From positions 248,001 through 312,000 of the forward strand of contig NZ_AUGU01000013.1 of NCBI RefSeq assembly GCF_000422825.1: a stretch of 64,000 nucleotides of DNA, written 5' to 3'. A model generated the notes under the pieces. That model had not been told where the DNA came from. It searched no databases and saw nothing but the letters and a program-made list of their open reading frames with translations. A program made the position numbers and the translations under genes. This DNA is from Nocardioides insulae DSM 17944. GTDB lineage: Bacteria; Actinomycetota; Actinomycetes; Propionibacteriales; Nocardioidaceae. This document shows positions 17,069 to 25,589 of this stretch, in pieces (the stretch's first letter is position 1; each line of letters starts with the position of its first letter).

Positions 17069-18805
17069 TTACCCGGTGCGCCTCGCACGGGTGCCTCGCC
17101 GGCTCCACAGCGGAGCCAGGAGGACGCCGGCGAAGGCCGCCCAGGCCAGTGCCATCGCCACCACCTCCGGCCCTCCGGGCGGCGGCTGCGCGGCGACGCC
17201 GTCCAGCCGTACGATCCGGAGGGTCTCCCCCTGGTGCAGGACGGTGCCGACCACGTCGGGCGCCGGACCGGCGTCGAGTTCGGTCGCCACCCAGCGCACG
17301 CCGAGCGCCGCCATCGCCGCCGACCGCTCTTCCGGGGTCGGGCGCGCCAGCGCGGCCGCGATCGCGGCCGCCCGCGGGTCCTCTCCGGGGACGATCCGGC
17401 CCGCCACCACCAGGTCACCGGAGGCCACCGAGTCCTGGCGCACGTACCTCGGGAGCGGGTCGAGGACGGCGCGGTGTTCGTTCCACGCCGGTGCCCGGTA
17501 CGCCGACCACGGCAGCACCGCGACCATGCCTGCGACTGCGCCGGCGGCCTCCTGCTCGGCCGCGTCGGCGGCCAGCGCATCCCGGGCGAGGGCCCACTCG
17601 GCCGGGTAGTCCACCGCCGCGAGCTGGCCACCACCCCAGGCGGCGTCGGGCAGCACCGCGATCGGCGCCAGCACCACCACCACGGCCGTGGCAAGCCGCG
17701 GGGCCGCAGTCCGCCAGCCCGCCACCAACCGGTCCGCTCCGGCGGCGAGGAGGACCACGAGCAACGGCAGGCACCAGGCGAGCCCGCGACTGCCGTCACG
17801 GAACAGCGCGACTCCCGGCACCTGGCCGGCGAGGCCATCCCACACCGTCGGGAACCCCCAGCCGAGCAGCGCGGAGAGCAGGCCCAGCAGCCACAGCCCG
17901 ACCAGCGCGATCCGGTGGTCGCGCGGACAGCTGGTCGCCCAAGGGCGCAGCCCGGCCGCGGCGAGGGCCAGCAACATCGCCAGGGCGACCCAGGCGAGCA
18001 TCCCCTCACGGCTGGCCGGCACCACGTCCGCGTTCCAGATGCCGCCGAGGCCCAGCACCGCCAGCGGAGCCGGCAGCCCGTCACCACGGATCGAGAAGGC
18101 CTCGAACCCGCTCGCAGCCCTGGCGCTGTCGGCGTGCAACAGGCCGCTGACCACCCAGGGCGCGTTGGCGGCCGCGCAGGCCAGCAAAAGCCGCGCCGCG
18201 ACGGACCGGCCCGCGCTTCGGCGTACCCCCACTGCCAGCAGGGTGGTCGCGGAGACGATCCCGGCGTTCGCGCTGAGGCTCCCGATCAGCAGCACCGGAT
18301 AGAGGGCGGCCGGCACCCGCCCCGTCTCGACCGCGCGCCGGCCGAGGACGACCAGCCAGGGCACGGCGGCGTACCCGAGGAGCACCGGCCAATGGCCGAT
18401 CCACAGTCGCTCGACCACGAAGGGGCTCCACACCGTCACGCTGACCGCGACCAGCCTGGCCACCATGCCCGGGCCGGCAAGCCGCATCGCTCCACCGGCG
18501 GCGAGCAGCAGCGCCCCGACCAGAACCGCCTTCTCCAGCACGCTGCCGGGGAGGATCTCGTCCAGCACCGCCACGACGGCGTCCGAGGGCACGGCGCGGG
18601 GCAACTCGGACCCGAGCCCCACCACGTTCCGGGTGAGGGCCAGGTCGGGCACCCACACCAGGTCGCGCACCAGCACGAAGCCCGGAGCCAGGGCCGGGCC
18701 CAGCAGCAGCACGGTGAGCAGCAGCGCCCAGGCCCACGGCACCGCCTCGCGCAGGTGTCGACCGGAGGCGACCGAGGTGAGGTCGGACCGGGGACTGAGG
18801 TTCAT
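17069..18805 (-). CDS. Polytopic membrane protein, probable GT-C-like glycan enzyme
   Basis: A 578-residue integral membrane protein with about eleven hydrophobic segments and an exported loop region near the C-terminus. The first loop after helix 1 has FVLVRDLVWVPDLALTRN, with acidic residues in the position used by GT-C transferases. A later loop has FRDGSRGLAWCLPLLVVLLA, reminiscent of polyprenyl-sugar enzymes. ATG 18805 was chosen because helix 1 follows within 25 residues and the longer frame overlaps the divergent flippase promoter. By position it is the counterpart of M. tuberculosis Rv0226c. The starts of this gene and the flippase are only 43 nt apart. Confidence 0.75.
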   Translation of the reverse strand: MNLSPRSDLTSVASGRHLREAVPWAWALLLTVLLLGPALAPGFVLVRDLVWVPDLALTRNVVGLGSELPRAVPSDAVVAVLDEILPGSVLEKAVLVGALLLAAGGAMRLAGPGMVARLVAVSVTVWSPFVVERLWIGHWPVLLGYAAVPWLVVLGRRAVETGRVPAALYPVLLIGSLSANAGIVSATTLLAVGVRRSAGRSVAARLLLACAAANAPWVVSGLLHADSARAASGFEAFSIRGDGLPAPLAVLGLGGIWNADVVPASREGMLAWVALAMLLALAAAGLRPWATSCPRDHRIALVGLWLLGLLSALLGWGFPTVWDGLAGQVPGVALFRDGSRGLAWCLPLLVVLLAAGADRLVAGWRTAAPRLATAVVVVLAPIAVLPDAAWGGGQLAAVDYPAEWALARDALAADAAEQEAAGAVAGMVAVLPWSAYRAPAWNEHRAVLDPLPRYVRQDSVASGDLVVAGRIVPGEDPRAAAIAAALARPTPEERSAAMAALGVRWVATELDAGPAPDVVGTVLHQGETLRIVRLDGVAAQPPPGGPEVVAMALAWAAFAGVLLAPLWSRRGTRARRTG

Positions 18806-18848
18806 GGCGGGGTCACTGTATGCCCGCTCACACCCTAGGCTCGACCTT

Positions 18849-20102
18849 GTGAGCAGCGCGACCGACGAGCACCGCACTGACGCCAGCCGCGTGAGGCGCC
18901 TGCTGCGGGGCAGCGGCCTGCTGGCGATCTGCGTGCTGGTCATGAACGTGTCGACCTACGGGTTCCAGATCGTCGCGGCCCACCTGCTCGGCCCGGAGGA
19001 GTACGGCGGCGTTGCCAGCCTGATGTCGCTCCTGCTCGTGATCGGCGTCTTCCAGCTCGGTCTCCAGGCCACGGCGGCCCGACGGATCTCGGCCGCACCC
19101 CACGAGGTCGGGCCGATCGAGCGGCTGGTGATCGCCGCGACCTATCGCACCGCCGTGGGGCTCGGCGCCCTGATGCTGCTGCTGTCCCCCGTGGTCTGGC
19201 ACGTCCTGCGACTCGACTCGATCCTGCCCGCCCTCCTGGTGGCCGTGGCCGCCGTTCCCCTCACCGTGATGGGCGGTCAGGCGGGTGTGCTCCAGGGTGA
19301 GCGACGCTGGGGGGCCCTGGCCGTGCTCTACCTCTCCGTCGGGGTGCCGCGGGTCGTGCTGGGCGCCCTGTTCATGGTCATCTCGCCCACCGAGAGCTCC
19401 GCCATGCTCGGGGTCACCGTGGCTTTGTTCGCGCCGGTGCTGGTGGGTTGGTGGGCGCTGCGCCGCGACCGCGCCACCGGCCCGATCCCCACAGGCGGGT
19501 TCCGCTCCGTGCTGGTCGAGATCGCGCACGGCTCGGTCACCCTGCTCGCCTTCTTCGTGCTCAGCAACGCCGACATCGTGATCGCCCGCAACGTCCTCGA
19601 CGCCCACAACGCGGGCCTGTACGCCGCCGGTCTCATCCTCACCAAGGCGGTGATGTTCCTGCCGCAGTTCGTCGTCGTGGTGGCCTTCCCGGCGATGTCC
19701 ACGGCCGGCGAGCGCCGGCGAGCCCTGCTCACCAGCATGAGCGCGGTGCTGGGGCTGGGCCTGCTCTCCACCGTCTGCGCCTGGCTCCTCTCCCCCGTGG
19801 CGATGATCTTCGTCGGCGGCGACGAGTACGCCGGTGTCGAGGACCGGCTGTGGGTCTTCGCCGTCCTCGGCACCGCGCTGGCGATGCTGCAGCTGCTGGT
19901 CTACTCCGTGCTGGGCCGGCAGAGCCGACGCTCGGCGTATCTCATCTGGGCCGCGGTGGTGGCGATGGTCGCCTGGGGCAGCACCGCGGACACCCTGGAC
20001 ACACTGGTACACCGGGTGGTGGCCATCGACCTGGCCCTGCTCGTCGTGCTCCTGGGACTCAGCCTCTACCGGCTGCGCGACGACGTGCCCGCCCAGCGCT
20101 GA
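18849..20102 (+). CDS. Polysaccharide/lipid-linked glycan flippase (Wzx/MOP-like)
   Basis: A 417-residue membrane protein with twelve or so helices, expected to flip undecaprenyl- or decaprenyl-linked glycans across the membrane. The N-terminus GSGLLAICVLVMNVSTYGFQ followed by AAHLLGPEEYGGVASLMSLL is diagnostic of the MOP/Wzx superfamily (PF01943/PF13440 type). GTG 18849 lies 7 nt after a TAGGCT -10 and fits leaderless translation. Position at the end of the envelope cluster and divergence from a GT-C-like gene support a glycan precursor as cargo. It converges on polA with a 19-nt gap and no visible terminator. Confidence 0.88.
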   Translation: MSSATDEHRTDASRVRRLLRGSGLLAICVLVMNVSTYGFQIVAAHLLGPEEYGGVASLMSLLLVIGVFQLGLQATAARRISAAPHEVGPIERLVIAATYRTAVGLGALMLLLSPVVWHVLRLDSILPALLVAVAAVPLTVMGGQAGVLQGERRWGALAVLYLSVGVPRVVLGALFMVISPTESSAMLGVTVALFAPVLVGWWALRRDRATGPIPTGGFRSVLVEIAHGSVTLLAFFVLSNADIVIARNVLDAHNAGLYAAGLILTKAVMFLPQFVVVVAFPAMSTAGERRRALLTSMSAVLGLGLLSTVCAWLLSPVAMIFVGGDEYAGVEDRLWVFAVLGTALAMLQLLVYSVLGRQSRRSAYLIWAAVVAMVAWGSTADTLDTLVHRVVAIDLALLVVLLGLSLYRLRDDVPAQR

Positions 20103-20121
20103 GGCCGACGCCGGAGGGTGC

Positions 20122-22812
20122 TCAGTGGGCCGCCTCGTGCCAACTGCGCCCGGTGCCGACGGAGACGTCGAGCGGGACGGTGAGTCGGGCCGCGTCCCCC
20201 ATCTGCTCACGCACCAGCGCCTCGAGGACGGGGGCCTCGCCGGGGGCGACCTCGAGCACGAGTTCGTCGTGCACCTGCAGCAGCATCCGGGAGCTGAGCC
20301 CCTCTGCCCGCATGGCCTCCTCGGTGCGCAGCATGGCGACCTTGATCAGGTCGGCCGCCGACCCCTGGATGGGAGCGTTGAGCGCCATCCGCTCGGCCAT
20401 CTCCCGCCGCTGGCGGTTGTCGCTGGTCAGCTCGGGCAGGTAGCGGCGACGACCCATGATGGTCTCGGTGAACCCGGACTTGCGGGCCTCCTCGACCACG
20501 CCCTGGAGGTAGTCGCGGACCCCGCCGAAGGTCAGGAAGTACTCCTCCATCAGGCCGCGTGCCTCGGCCGGCTCGATGCCGAGCTGCTGGGAGAGCCCGA
20601 AGGCCGAGAGCCCGTAGGCGAGCCCGTAGTTCATCGCCTTGATCTTGGCGCGCTGCTCGCTGGTGACCGCGTCGGCCGCGACGTCGAAGACCCTGGCGGC
20701 CGTCATGGAGTGGAAGTCCTGCCCCGAGCGGAACGCCTCGATCAGCAACTCGTCCTCGGAGAGGTGGGCCATGATCCGCATCTCGATCTGGCTGTAGTCG
20801 GCGGTCATCAGCGACTCGAACCCGCTGCCCACCACGAAGCCCTCCCGGATCCGGCGGCCCTCCTCGGTGCGAACGGGGATGTTCTGCAGGTTGGGGTCGG
20901 TGCTGGACAGACGGCCCGTGGCCGCGATGGTCTGGTTGAACGTCGTGTGGATCCGCCCGTCGGGCTGCACCGTCTTGAGCAGCCCCTCGATGGTCGAGCG
21001 GAGTCTGGCCACGTCCCGGTGACGGAGCAGGTGGAGCAGGAACGGGTGCTCGGTCTTCACATACAGGCCCTGGAGCGCGTCGGCGTCGGTGGTGTAGCCG
21101 GTCTTGGTGCGCTTGGTCTTCGGCATGCCGAGCTCGTCGAAGAGCACGGCCTGGAGCTGCTTGGGCGAGCCCAGATTGATCTCCTTGCCGATGACCGCGT
21201 ACGCCTCCTCGGCGGCCTGCTTGACCTCGCCCGCGAAGTGCCGCTCCAACTGCTCGAGGTGGTCGGCGTCGACGGCGACTCCGACGCCCTCCAACTGGGC
21301 GAGCAGCCGCAGCAGGGGGAGCTCCACCTCGGCGAGCAGGCGGGCCCCGCCCGAGGCCTCCACCTGCTCGGACAGCGCGTGGGCCAGGTCGAGGACGGCC
21401 CGGGCATGCAGCATCGCGGTGTCGGCGACCTCGTCGCCGCCACCGTCGACCTCCTCGAAGAGCAGCCCCTGGTCGCCCACGCCCTCCTGGCGCAGCTCCC
21501 GCTTGAGGTAGCGCAGGGTGAGGTCGGCCAGTTGGTAGGAGCGCTGATCGGGCGCGACGAGATAGGCCGACAGCGCGGTGTCGGTGTGGAGGCCGGCCAG
21601 CTCCCAGCCGTGCGCGCCGAGGGCAAGCATCGCCCCCTTGGCATCGTGGATGTCCTTGGGCCGGTCGACATCGGCCAGCCATGCCGCGAGGGCGCGCTCG
21701 TCGTCAGGGTCGAGTGCCTCGACGTCGACGTACGCCGCCACCCCGCTCGGGTCGGCCAGCGCGATGCCGTCGACGCGACCGGTGCCCGAACCCCACGTGC
21801 CGCGGACGTGGACGCCGACCGCTACCGCGCCCAGCTCGGCGAGATAGCCGCCGACCTCGCCGGCGGCGAGCCGCCGGCCGTCGAGCTCGAACCCGCTCTC
21901 GTCGACCTCCGGCTCGTCCTGCGGGGCGAGGGTGTCGAAGATGCGGGTGCGCAGCTCACCGCGGAACTCCAGCTCGTCGAGGAGCTCCAGCGCGCCCGCG
22001 CGATCCCACTCCCGGCGAGCCATGTCGGAGGGGGCGAGCTGGAGGGGAAGGTCCCGCACCAGCGCGTTGAGCCGGCGGTTGCGGATCACGTCACCGAGGT
22101 GGGCCCGCAGGTTGTCACCGGCCTTCCCCTTGATCTGGTCGGCGTGGGCGATGACGTTGTCGAGGCCGTCGTAGGTGTTGATCCATTTGGCCGCCGTCTT
22201 GGGGCCGACGCCGGGCACACCGGGCAGGTTGTCCGAATCCTCCCCGACCAGCGCGGCCAGCTCGGGGTAGCGGTGCGGGGGCAGGCCGTACCTCTCCTCG
22301 ACCGCAGCCGGCGTCATCCGGGAGAGGTTGGAGACCCCACGCATCGGATAGAGGATCGTGGAGTCGGCGGTGACCAGCTGGAAGGAATCCCGGTCGCCGG
22401 TCACGACCAGCACCTCCATCCCATCCTCGAGCGCTCGGGTGGTGAGGGTGGCGATGATGTCGTCGGCCTCGTAGCCGGCGGCGGTGAGGTGCGGGATGGC
22501 GAACAGATCCAGCAGTCGCTGGATCAGCGGGAGCTGGCTACGGAACTCATCGGGGGTCTTGTTGCGCTTCGCCTTGTACTCGGCGTACTCCTCGAGCCGG
22601 AAGGTCTGCCGGGAGAGGTCGAAGGCGACGGCCACATGGGTGGGCTGCTCGTCGCGCAGCACGTTGACGAGCATCGAGGTGAAGCCGTACACGGCATTCG
22701 TGTGTTGGCCGGTGACCGTCGAGAAATTCTCCACCGGGAGCGCGAAGAAGGCGCGGTAGGCCAGCGAGTGGCCGTCGAGGAGGAGCAGGCGCGGGCGGGT
22801 CGACTCAGGCAC
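20122..22812 (-). CDS. polA: DNA polymerase I
   Basis: A 896-residue repair and Okazaki-fragment polymerase. The 5' nuclease domain (~1-290) begins LLLDGHSLAYRAFFALP and contains GYEADDIIATL and VTGDRDSFQL. The middle domain (~310-490) has the 3'-5' exonuclease fold, but the catalytic D-x-E of motif I is absent (GVHVRGTWGSGTGRV occupies its place). Proofreading is therefore probably lost, as in mycobacterial Pol I. The polymerase domain shows TADYSQIEMRIMAHLS, the O-helix RAKIKAMNYGLAYG and LQVHDELVLEV. GTG 22812 lies 7 nt after TAGGCT on the same strand, a leaderless pattern. Confidence 0.97.
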   Translation of the reverse strand: MPESTRPRLLLLDGHSLAYRAFFALPVENFSTVTGQHTNAVYGFTSMLVNVLRDEQPTHVAVAFDLSRQTFRLEEYAEYKAKRNKTPDEFRSQLPLIQRLLDLFAIPHLTAAGYEADDIIATLTTRALEDGMEVLVVTGDRDSFQLVTADSTILYPMRGVSNLSRMTPAAVEERYGLPPHRYPELAALVGEDSDNLPGVPGVGPKTAAKWINTYDGLDNVIAHADQIKGKAGDNLRAHLGDVIRNRRLNALVRDLPLQLAPSDMARREWDRAGALELLDELEFRGELRTRIFDTLAPQDEPEVDESGFELDGRRLAAGEVGGYLAELGAVAVGVHVRGTWGSGTGRVDGIALADPSGVAAYVDVEALDPDDERALAAWLADVDRPKDIHDAKGAMLALGAHGWELAGLHTDTALSAYLVAPDQRSYQLADLTLRYLKRELRQEGVGDQGLLFEEVDGGGDEVADTAMLHARAVLDLAHALSEQVEASGGARLLAEVELPLLRLLAQLEGVGVAVDADHLEQLERHFAGEVKQAAEEAYAVIGKEINLGSPKQLQAVLFDELGMPKTKRTKTGYTTDADALQGLYVKTEHPFLLHLLRHRDVARLRSTIEGLLKTVQPDGRIHTTFNQTIAATGRLSSTDPNLQNIPVRTEEGRRIREGFVVGSGFESLMTADYSQIEMRIMAHLSEDELLIEAFRSGQDFHSMTAARVFDVAADAVTSEQRAKIKAMNYGLAYGLSAFGLSQQLGIEPAEARGLMEEYFLTFGGVRDYLQGVVEEARKSGFTETIMGRRRYLPELTSDNRQRREMAERMALNAPIQGSAADLIKVAMLRTEEAMRAEGLSSRMLLQVHDELVLEVAPGEAPVLEALVREQMGDAARLTVPLDVSVGTGRSWHEAAH

Positions 22813-22916
22813 GAGTTCGAGCCTAGGACATGCCGCTGACAGCTCTCCCGGTCAGGCCGCGTCTCCCCAGTCGAGGCCACCGCCTGAGCAGGCCTGCGGT
22901 GGGACATGATGGGCCC
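22813..22916. promoter_or_regulatory. Divergent leaderless promoters, polA / thioesterase
   Basis: Minus strand: TAGGCT (22825-22820), 7 nt, then GTG 22812. Plus strand: CATGAT (22905-22910), 6 nt, then ATG 22917. Neither gene has a recognisable Shine-Dalgarno sequence, in line with leaderless translation from both sides. Confidence 0.5.
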
Positions 22917-23351
22917 ATGACCGACGACACACCGACCGCCCCCGCCGACCTGGCGCTCACCGCGCAGCACGCCGACACCCTGCTCGAACGCATGGAGATC
23001 GAGATCCTCGAGGCCTCCGTCGACCGGGTGGTCGGCTCGATGCCGGTCAAGGGCAACACCCAGCCCTACGGTCTGCTCCACGGCGGGGCGTCCGTCGTGC
23101 TGGCCGAGACCCTGGGCTCCACCGGTTCGGCGGCCCACGCGCGCACCATGGGCAAGATCGCGGTCGGGGTCGACATCAACGCCACCCATCACCGCGCGGC
23201 GACCTCCGGCACCGTCACGGGGGTGGCCACCCCCGCCCATCTGGGACGTAGCTCCGCGACCTACGACGTGGTCATCAGCAACGAGGAGGGCAAGCGGATC
23301 TGCACCTCGCGGATCACCTGCTCCCTGCTGCCTGCTCCGCCGCGCGGCTGA
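22917..23351 (+). CDS. Hotdog-fold acyl-CoA thioesterase (PaaI family)
   Basis: A 144-residue hotdog protein that hydrolyses an acyl- or aroyl-CoA. QPYGLLHGGASVVLAETLGS (~47-66) is the PaaI active-site region, with the HGG turn and the catalytic acid E62 on the central helix. VGVDINATHHRAAT is the following strand that lines the pocket. ATG 22917 was chosen over a longer frame because of the -10-like element 6 nt upstream and family length. Substrate could be phenylacetyl-CoA, DHNA-CoA or a fatty acyl-CoA; the sequence does not decide. It sits divergently to polA. Confidence 0.88.
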   Translation: MTDDTPTAPADLALTAQHADTLLERMEIEILEASVDRVVGSMPVKGNTQPYGLLHGGASVVLAETLGSTGSAAHARTMGKIAVGVDINATHHRAATSGTVTGVATPAHLGRSSATYDVVISNEEGKRICTSRITCSLLPAPPRG

Positions 23352-23368
23352 GCCTGGGCCGTGCTTGT

Positions 23369-23944
23369 CTAGCTCGGGCGGCCGGCCGAGCGTCGCTGTG
23401 ATCGGCGGGCCGCCAGCACCTGGCCGATCGAGTGACGACCGGCGTCGCGACCCGCCCGCGGCCGTTGCGCGTTGAGCTTGCCGCGCACCGCCGGGGTGGT
23501 CGCGGCACGCAGGGTCGCCTGCGGCCCGAACCCGAGCCTGGCCAGGAACCGGTTCGCATCCCGCGAGTGCGAGATCGCGGCGGTGGAGACGTGGCCGATG
23601 CCGCGCTCCTCGGCGTAGGTGACGGCGGCATCCATCAACGCGCCGCCGATCCCCCGCCGCCGGAAGCCGGCCTCGACGTGCGGCGCCATCGTCATCACCG
23701 CCGCCTCGAGGTTGAGCGGGCTCATCGTGACGACCTGGAGGAGCACCGCGCCCGCCTGGACGCCGTCGTACTCGGCCACGACGAGCCGCTGCTCCGCGGA
23801 GCGCTCGGCCGTCTTGATCACGAGTTCCATGTCGGCGACCTGCTCCTGCGGTTCGGCGCGACGCAGGTGCTCGGTCCACAACGTGACGAGGAAGGGGGCG
23901 TCTGCCACGACGGCGTCTCGCAGCGTGACGGGCGAACGGCTCAT
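23369..23944 (-). CDS. GNAT-family N-acetyltransferase
   Basis: A 191-residue GNAT enzyme. The acetyl-CoA binding motif A is VEAGFRRRGIGGALMDAAV (Q/RxxGxG/A form) at ~92-110, followed by strand and helix YAEERGIGHVSTAAISHSRDANRFLARLGF (shown here as the usual motif B; the residues Asn-Arg-Phe and Gly-Phe close it). A basic, Arg-rich C-terminal tail of ~45 residues follows the domain and is not typical. Ribosome site GGGGAGA precedes ATG 23944. The acceptor substrate is unknown. It converges on the thioesterase with a 17-nt gap. Confidence 0.85.
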   Translation of the reverse strand: MSRSPVTLRDAVVADAPFLVTLWTEHLRRAEPQEQVADMELVIKTAERSAEQRLVVAEYDGVQAGAVLLQVVTMSPLNLEAAVMTMAPHVEAGFRRRGIGGALMDAAVTYAEERGIGHVSTAAISHSRDANRFLARLGFGPQATLRAATTPAVRGKLNAQRPRAGRDAGRHSIGQVLAARRSQRRSAGRPS

Positions 23945-24128
23945 CGGTCTCTCCCCTGGGTGTGTCCGAGGTGGACCCCGTCATCTGTCCGGTATGCCTG
24001 GTGCCCCGGGACGGGTCTGAAGGCAAAGCATCCGGCCCCCCGGGGACGCTTCCCTCCAGCCGACGACAGTACGCCGTCCGCGGCCCGGGGTACAGATCAA
24101 GGACGAGGCCCGACGACGCGACCTCGTC

Positions 24129-24171
24129 GTAACAAGACTGTGACCCAGCCAACACAGGACCCAGTTATGAT
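24129..24171 (+). promoter_or_regulatory. livH promoter with upstream direct repeats
   Basis: TATGAT (24166-24171) is a strong -10 candidate; transcription would start near 24178, about 55 nt before ATG 24233. Just upstream, pentamers with 11-nt periodicity occur: GTAAC (24129-24133), 6 nt, GTGAC (24140-24144), 6 nt, AACAC (24151-24155). The first two resemble half-sites used by OmpR-family regulators such as GlnR or MtrA. The array overlaps the -35 region. Confidence 0.4.
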
Positions 24172-24232
24172 CCGGCGCACACCTCGACGTTCGATGTCGA
24201 GTTTCCCGAGACCCCCAGGTGACAGGAGTCGC

Positions 24233-25570
24233 ATGTCCACCGGTCCCCATGATCCACCCCGCCCAGGGCTGCCCTCAGGCCCCAGACGACGAGGTGTGAT
24301 CGCCGCTCTGCTGTCCGCGTTGCTGGTCGGGCTGCTCGTCTCGCTCGCCTCTCCGGCCCAGGCGAGCGACACGCCGGACGGGAACGTCGTTCGCGGCGTC
24401 CTGCAGAACACCGCCGACAACAACGCCCCCGTCGAGGGCGTCACCATCACGGTGACCTCCCAGGACGGTCAGGAGTACGCCGACACCTCCGACGCCGCCG
24501 GCGAGTTCCTGATCGAGGTGCCGGGCGAGGGTGGCCCGGTCACCATCGAACTCGACATGGACACCCTGCCGGAGGGCGTCACGCTGCGTGAGGAGGGCCA
24601 GAACGTCCGCAAGGTGGTGCTGCTGCCCAATCAGGAGATGCCGGTGCTCTTCGCGATGGGCCCCGACACGCGTGACGTCGAGACCAAATGGGACCGCCTT
24701 CCGGGCCTGGTCTACTCCGGCCTGCTCTTCGGCCTGGTGCTCTCGCTCGCCGCGCTGGGCCTGTCGATGATCTTCGGCACCACCGGGCTGACCAACTTCG
24801 CCCACGGCGAGCTGGTCGGTCTGGGCGCGCTGTTGGCCTACTTCCTCAGCGTGCCGATGGGCATCCCGTTCCTGCTCGCGGTTCCGCTGGTCGTGGTGAT
24901 CGCGATGGCGCTGGGCTGGGCGCAGGATCGAGGGCTGTGGCGCCCCCTGCGACGGCGCGGCACCAGCCTGATCGCGATGATGATCATCACCATCGGCATG
25001 CAGCTGGCACTGCGCTACCTCTACCAGTTCCTCACCGACGGACAGCGGCTCAACTACCAGGACTACCTGACCCCGCCGCCGCACGACTTCTTCGGGCTGT
25101 TCACCTACACCTCGCGCGACATCGCGATCATCGTCGTCTCGGTGCTCGTCGTGGTCGGCGTGATCCTGGCGCTCTCCTTCACCCGCCTCGGCCGCGCGAC
25201 CCGCGCCGTCTCCGACAACCCGGCACTGGCCGCCTCCACCGGCATCAACGTCGACCGGGTGATCTCGGTGGTCTGGATCATCGGCGCCGGTCTGGCCGCC
25301 CTGTCAGGCGTCTTCCTCGGATTCGTCCAGGGCGTCACCTACGACATCGGACAGCTCGTCCTGCTGCTGCTCTTCGCCGCCGTCGTCGCCGGTGGTCTGG
25401 GGTCGGTCTGGGGCGCCCTCATCGGCAGCCTGCTGATCGGCGTCCTGCTCGACGTGTCCACCCTGTTCGTCGACGCCGAGGTCAAGAACGCCGGAGCACT
25501 CCTGCTGCTCGTGCTGATCCTGCTGATCCGTCCGCAGGGTCTGCTCGGTCGCAAGGAACGGATCGGCTGA
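24233..25570 (+). CDS. livH: Branched-chain amino-acid ABC permease LivH with extra exported domain
   Basis: A 445-residue permease; ordinary LivH is about 300. Residues 1-20 are cytoplasmic and 21-45 form a signal peptide (GVIAALLSALLVGLLVSLAS, then PAQASD). Residues ~50-140 form a beta-rich domain (VVRGVLQNTADNNAPVEGVT, GEFLIEVPGE) that resembles carboxypeptidase-regulatory-like or SpaA-like modules. The LivH core starts at ~155 with TTGLTNFAHGELVGLGALLA and has the family loop RAVSDNPALAASTGINVDRV. ATG 24233 follows AGGAGT; two in-frame upstream ATGs (24167, 24194) lack a ribosome site. First gene of livHMGF. Confidence 0.9.
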   Translation: MSTGPHDPPRPGLPSGPRRRGVIAALLSALLVGLLVSLASPAQASDTPDGNVVRGVLQNTADNNAPVEGVTITVTSQDGQEYADTSDAAGEFLIEVPGEGGPVTIELDMDTLPEGVTLREEGQNVRKVVLLPNQEMPVLFAMGPDTRDVETKWDRLPGLVYSGLLFGLVLSLAALGLSMIFGTTGLTNFAHGELVGLGALLAYFLSVPMGIPFLLAVPLVVVIAMALGWAQDRGLWRPLRRRGTSLIAMMIITIGMQLALRYLYQFLTDGQRLNYQDYLTPPPHDFFGLFTYTSRDIAIIVVSVLVVVGVILALSFTRLGRATRAVSDNPALAASTGINVDRVISVVWIIGAGLAALSGVFLGFVQGVTYDIGQLVLLLLFAAVVAGGLGSVWGALIGSLLIGVLLDVSTLFVDAEVKNAGALLLLVLILLIRPQGLLGRKERIG

Positions 25571-25589
25571 GGCCGGAAGGAATCGAGTC

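Noticed and set aside
19834..22839. A 1001-codon plus-strand frame opposite polA, and a 496-codon plus-strand frame over rpsA (69-1559)
   Set aside because: Both are shadows of well-defined genes on the minus strand, with no domain or ribosome site.
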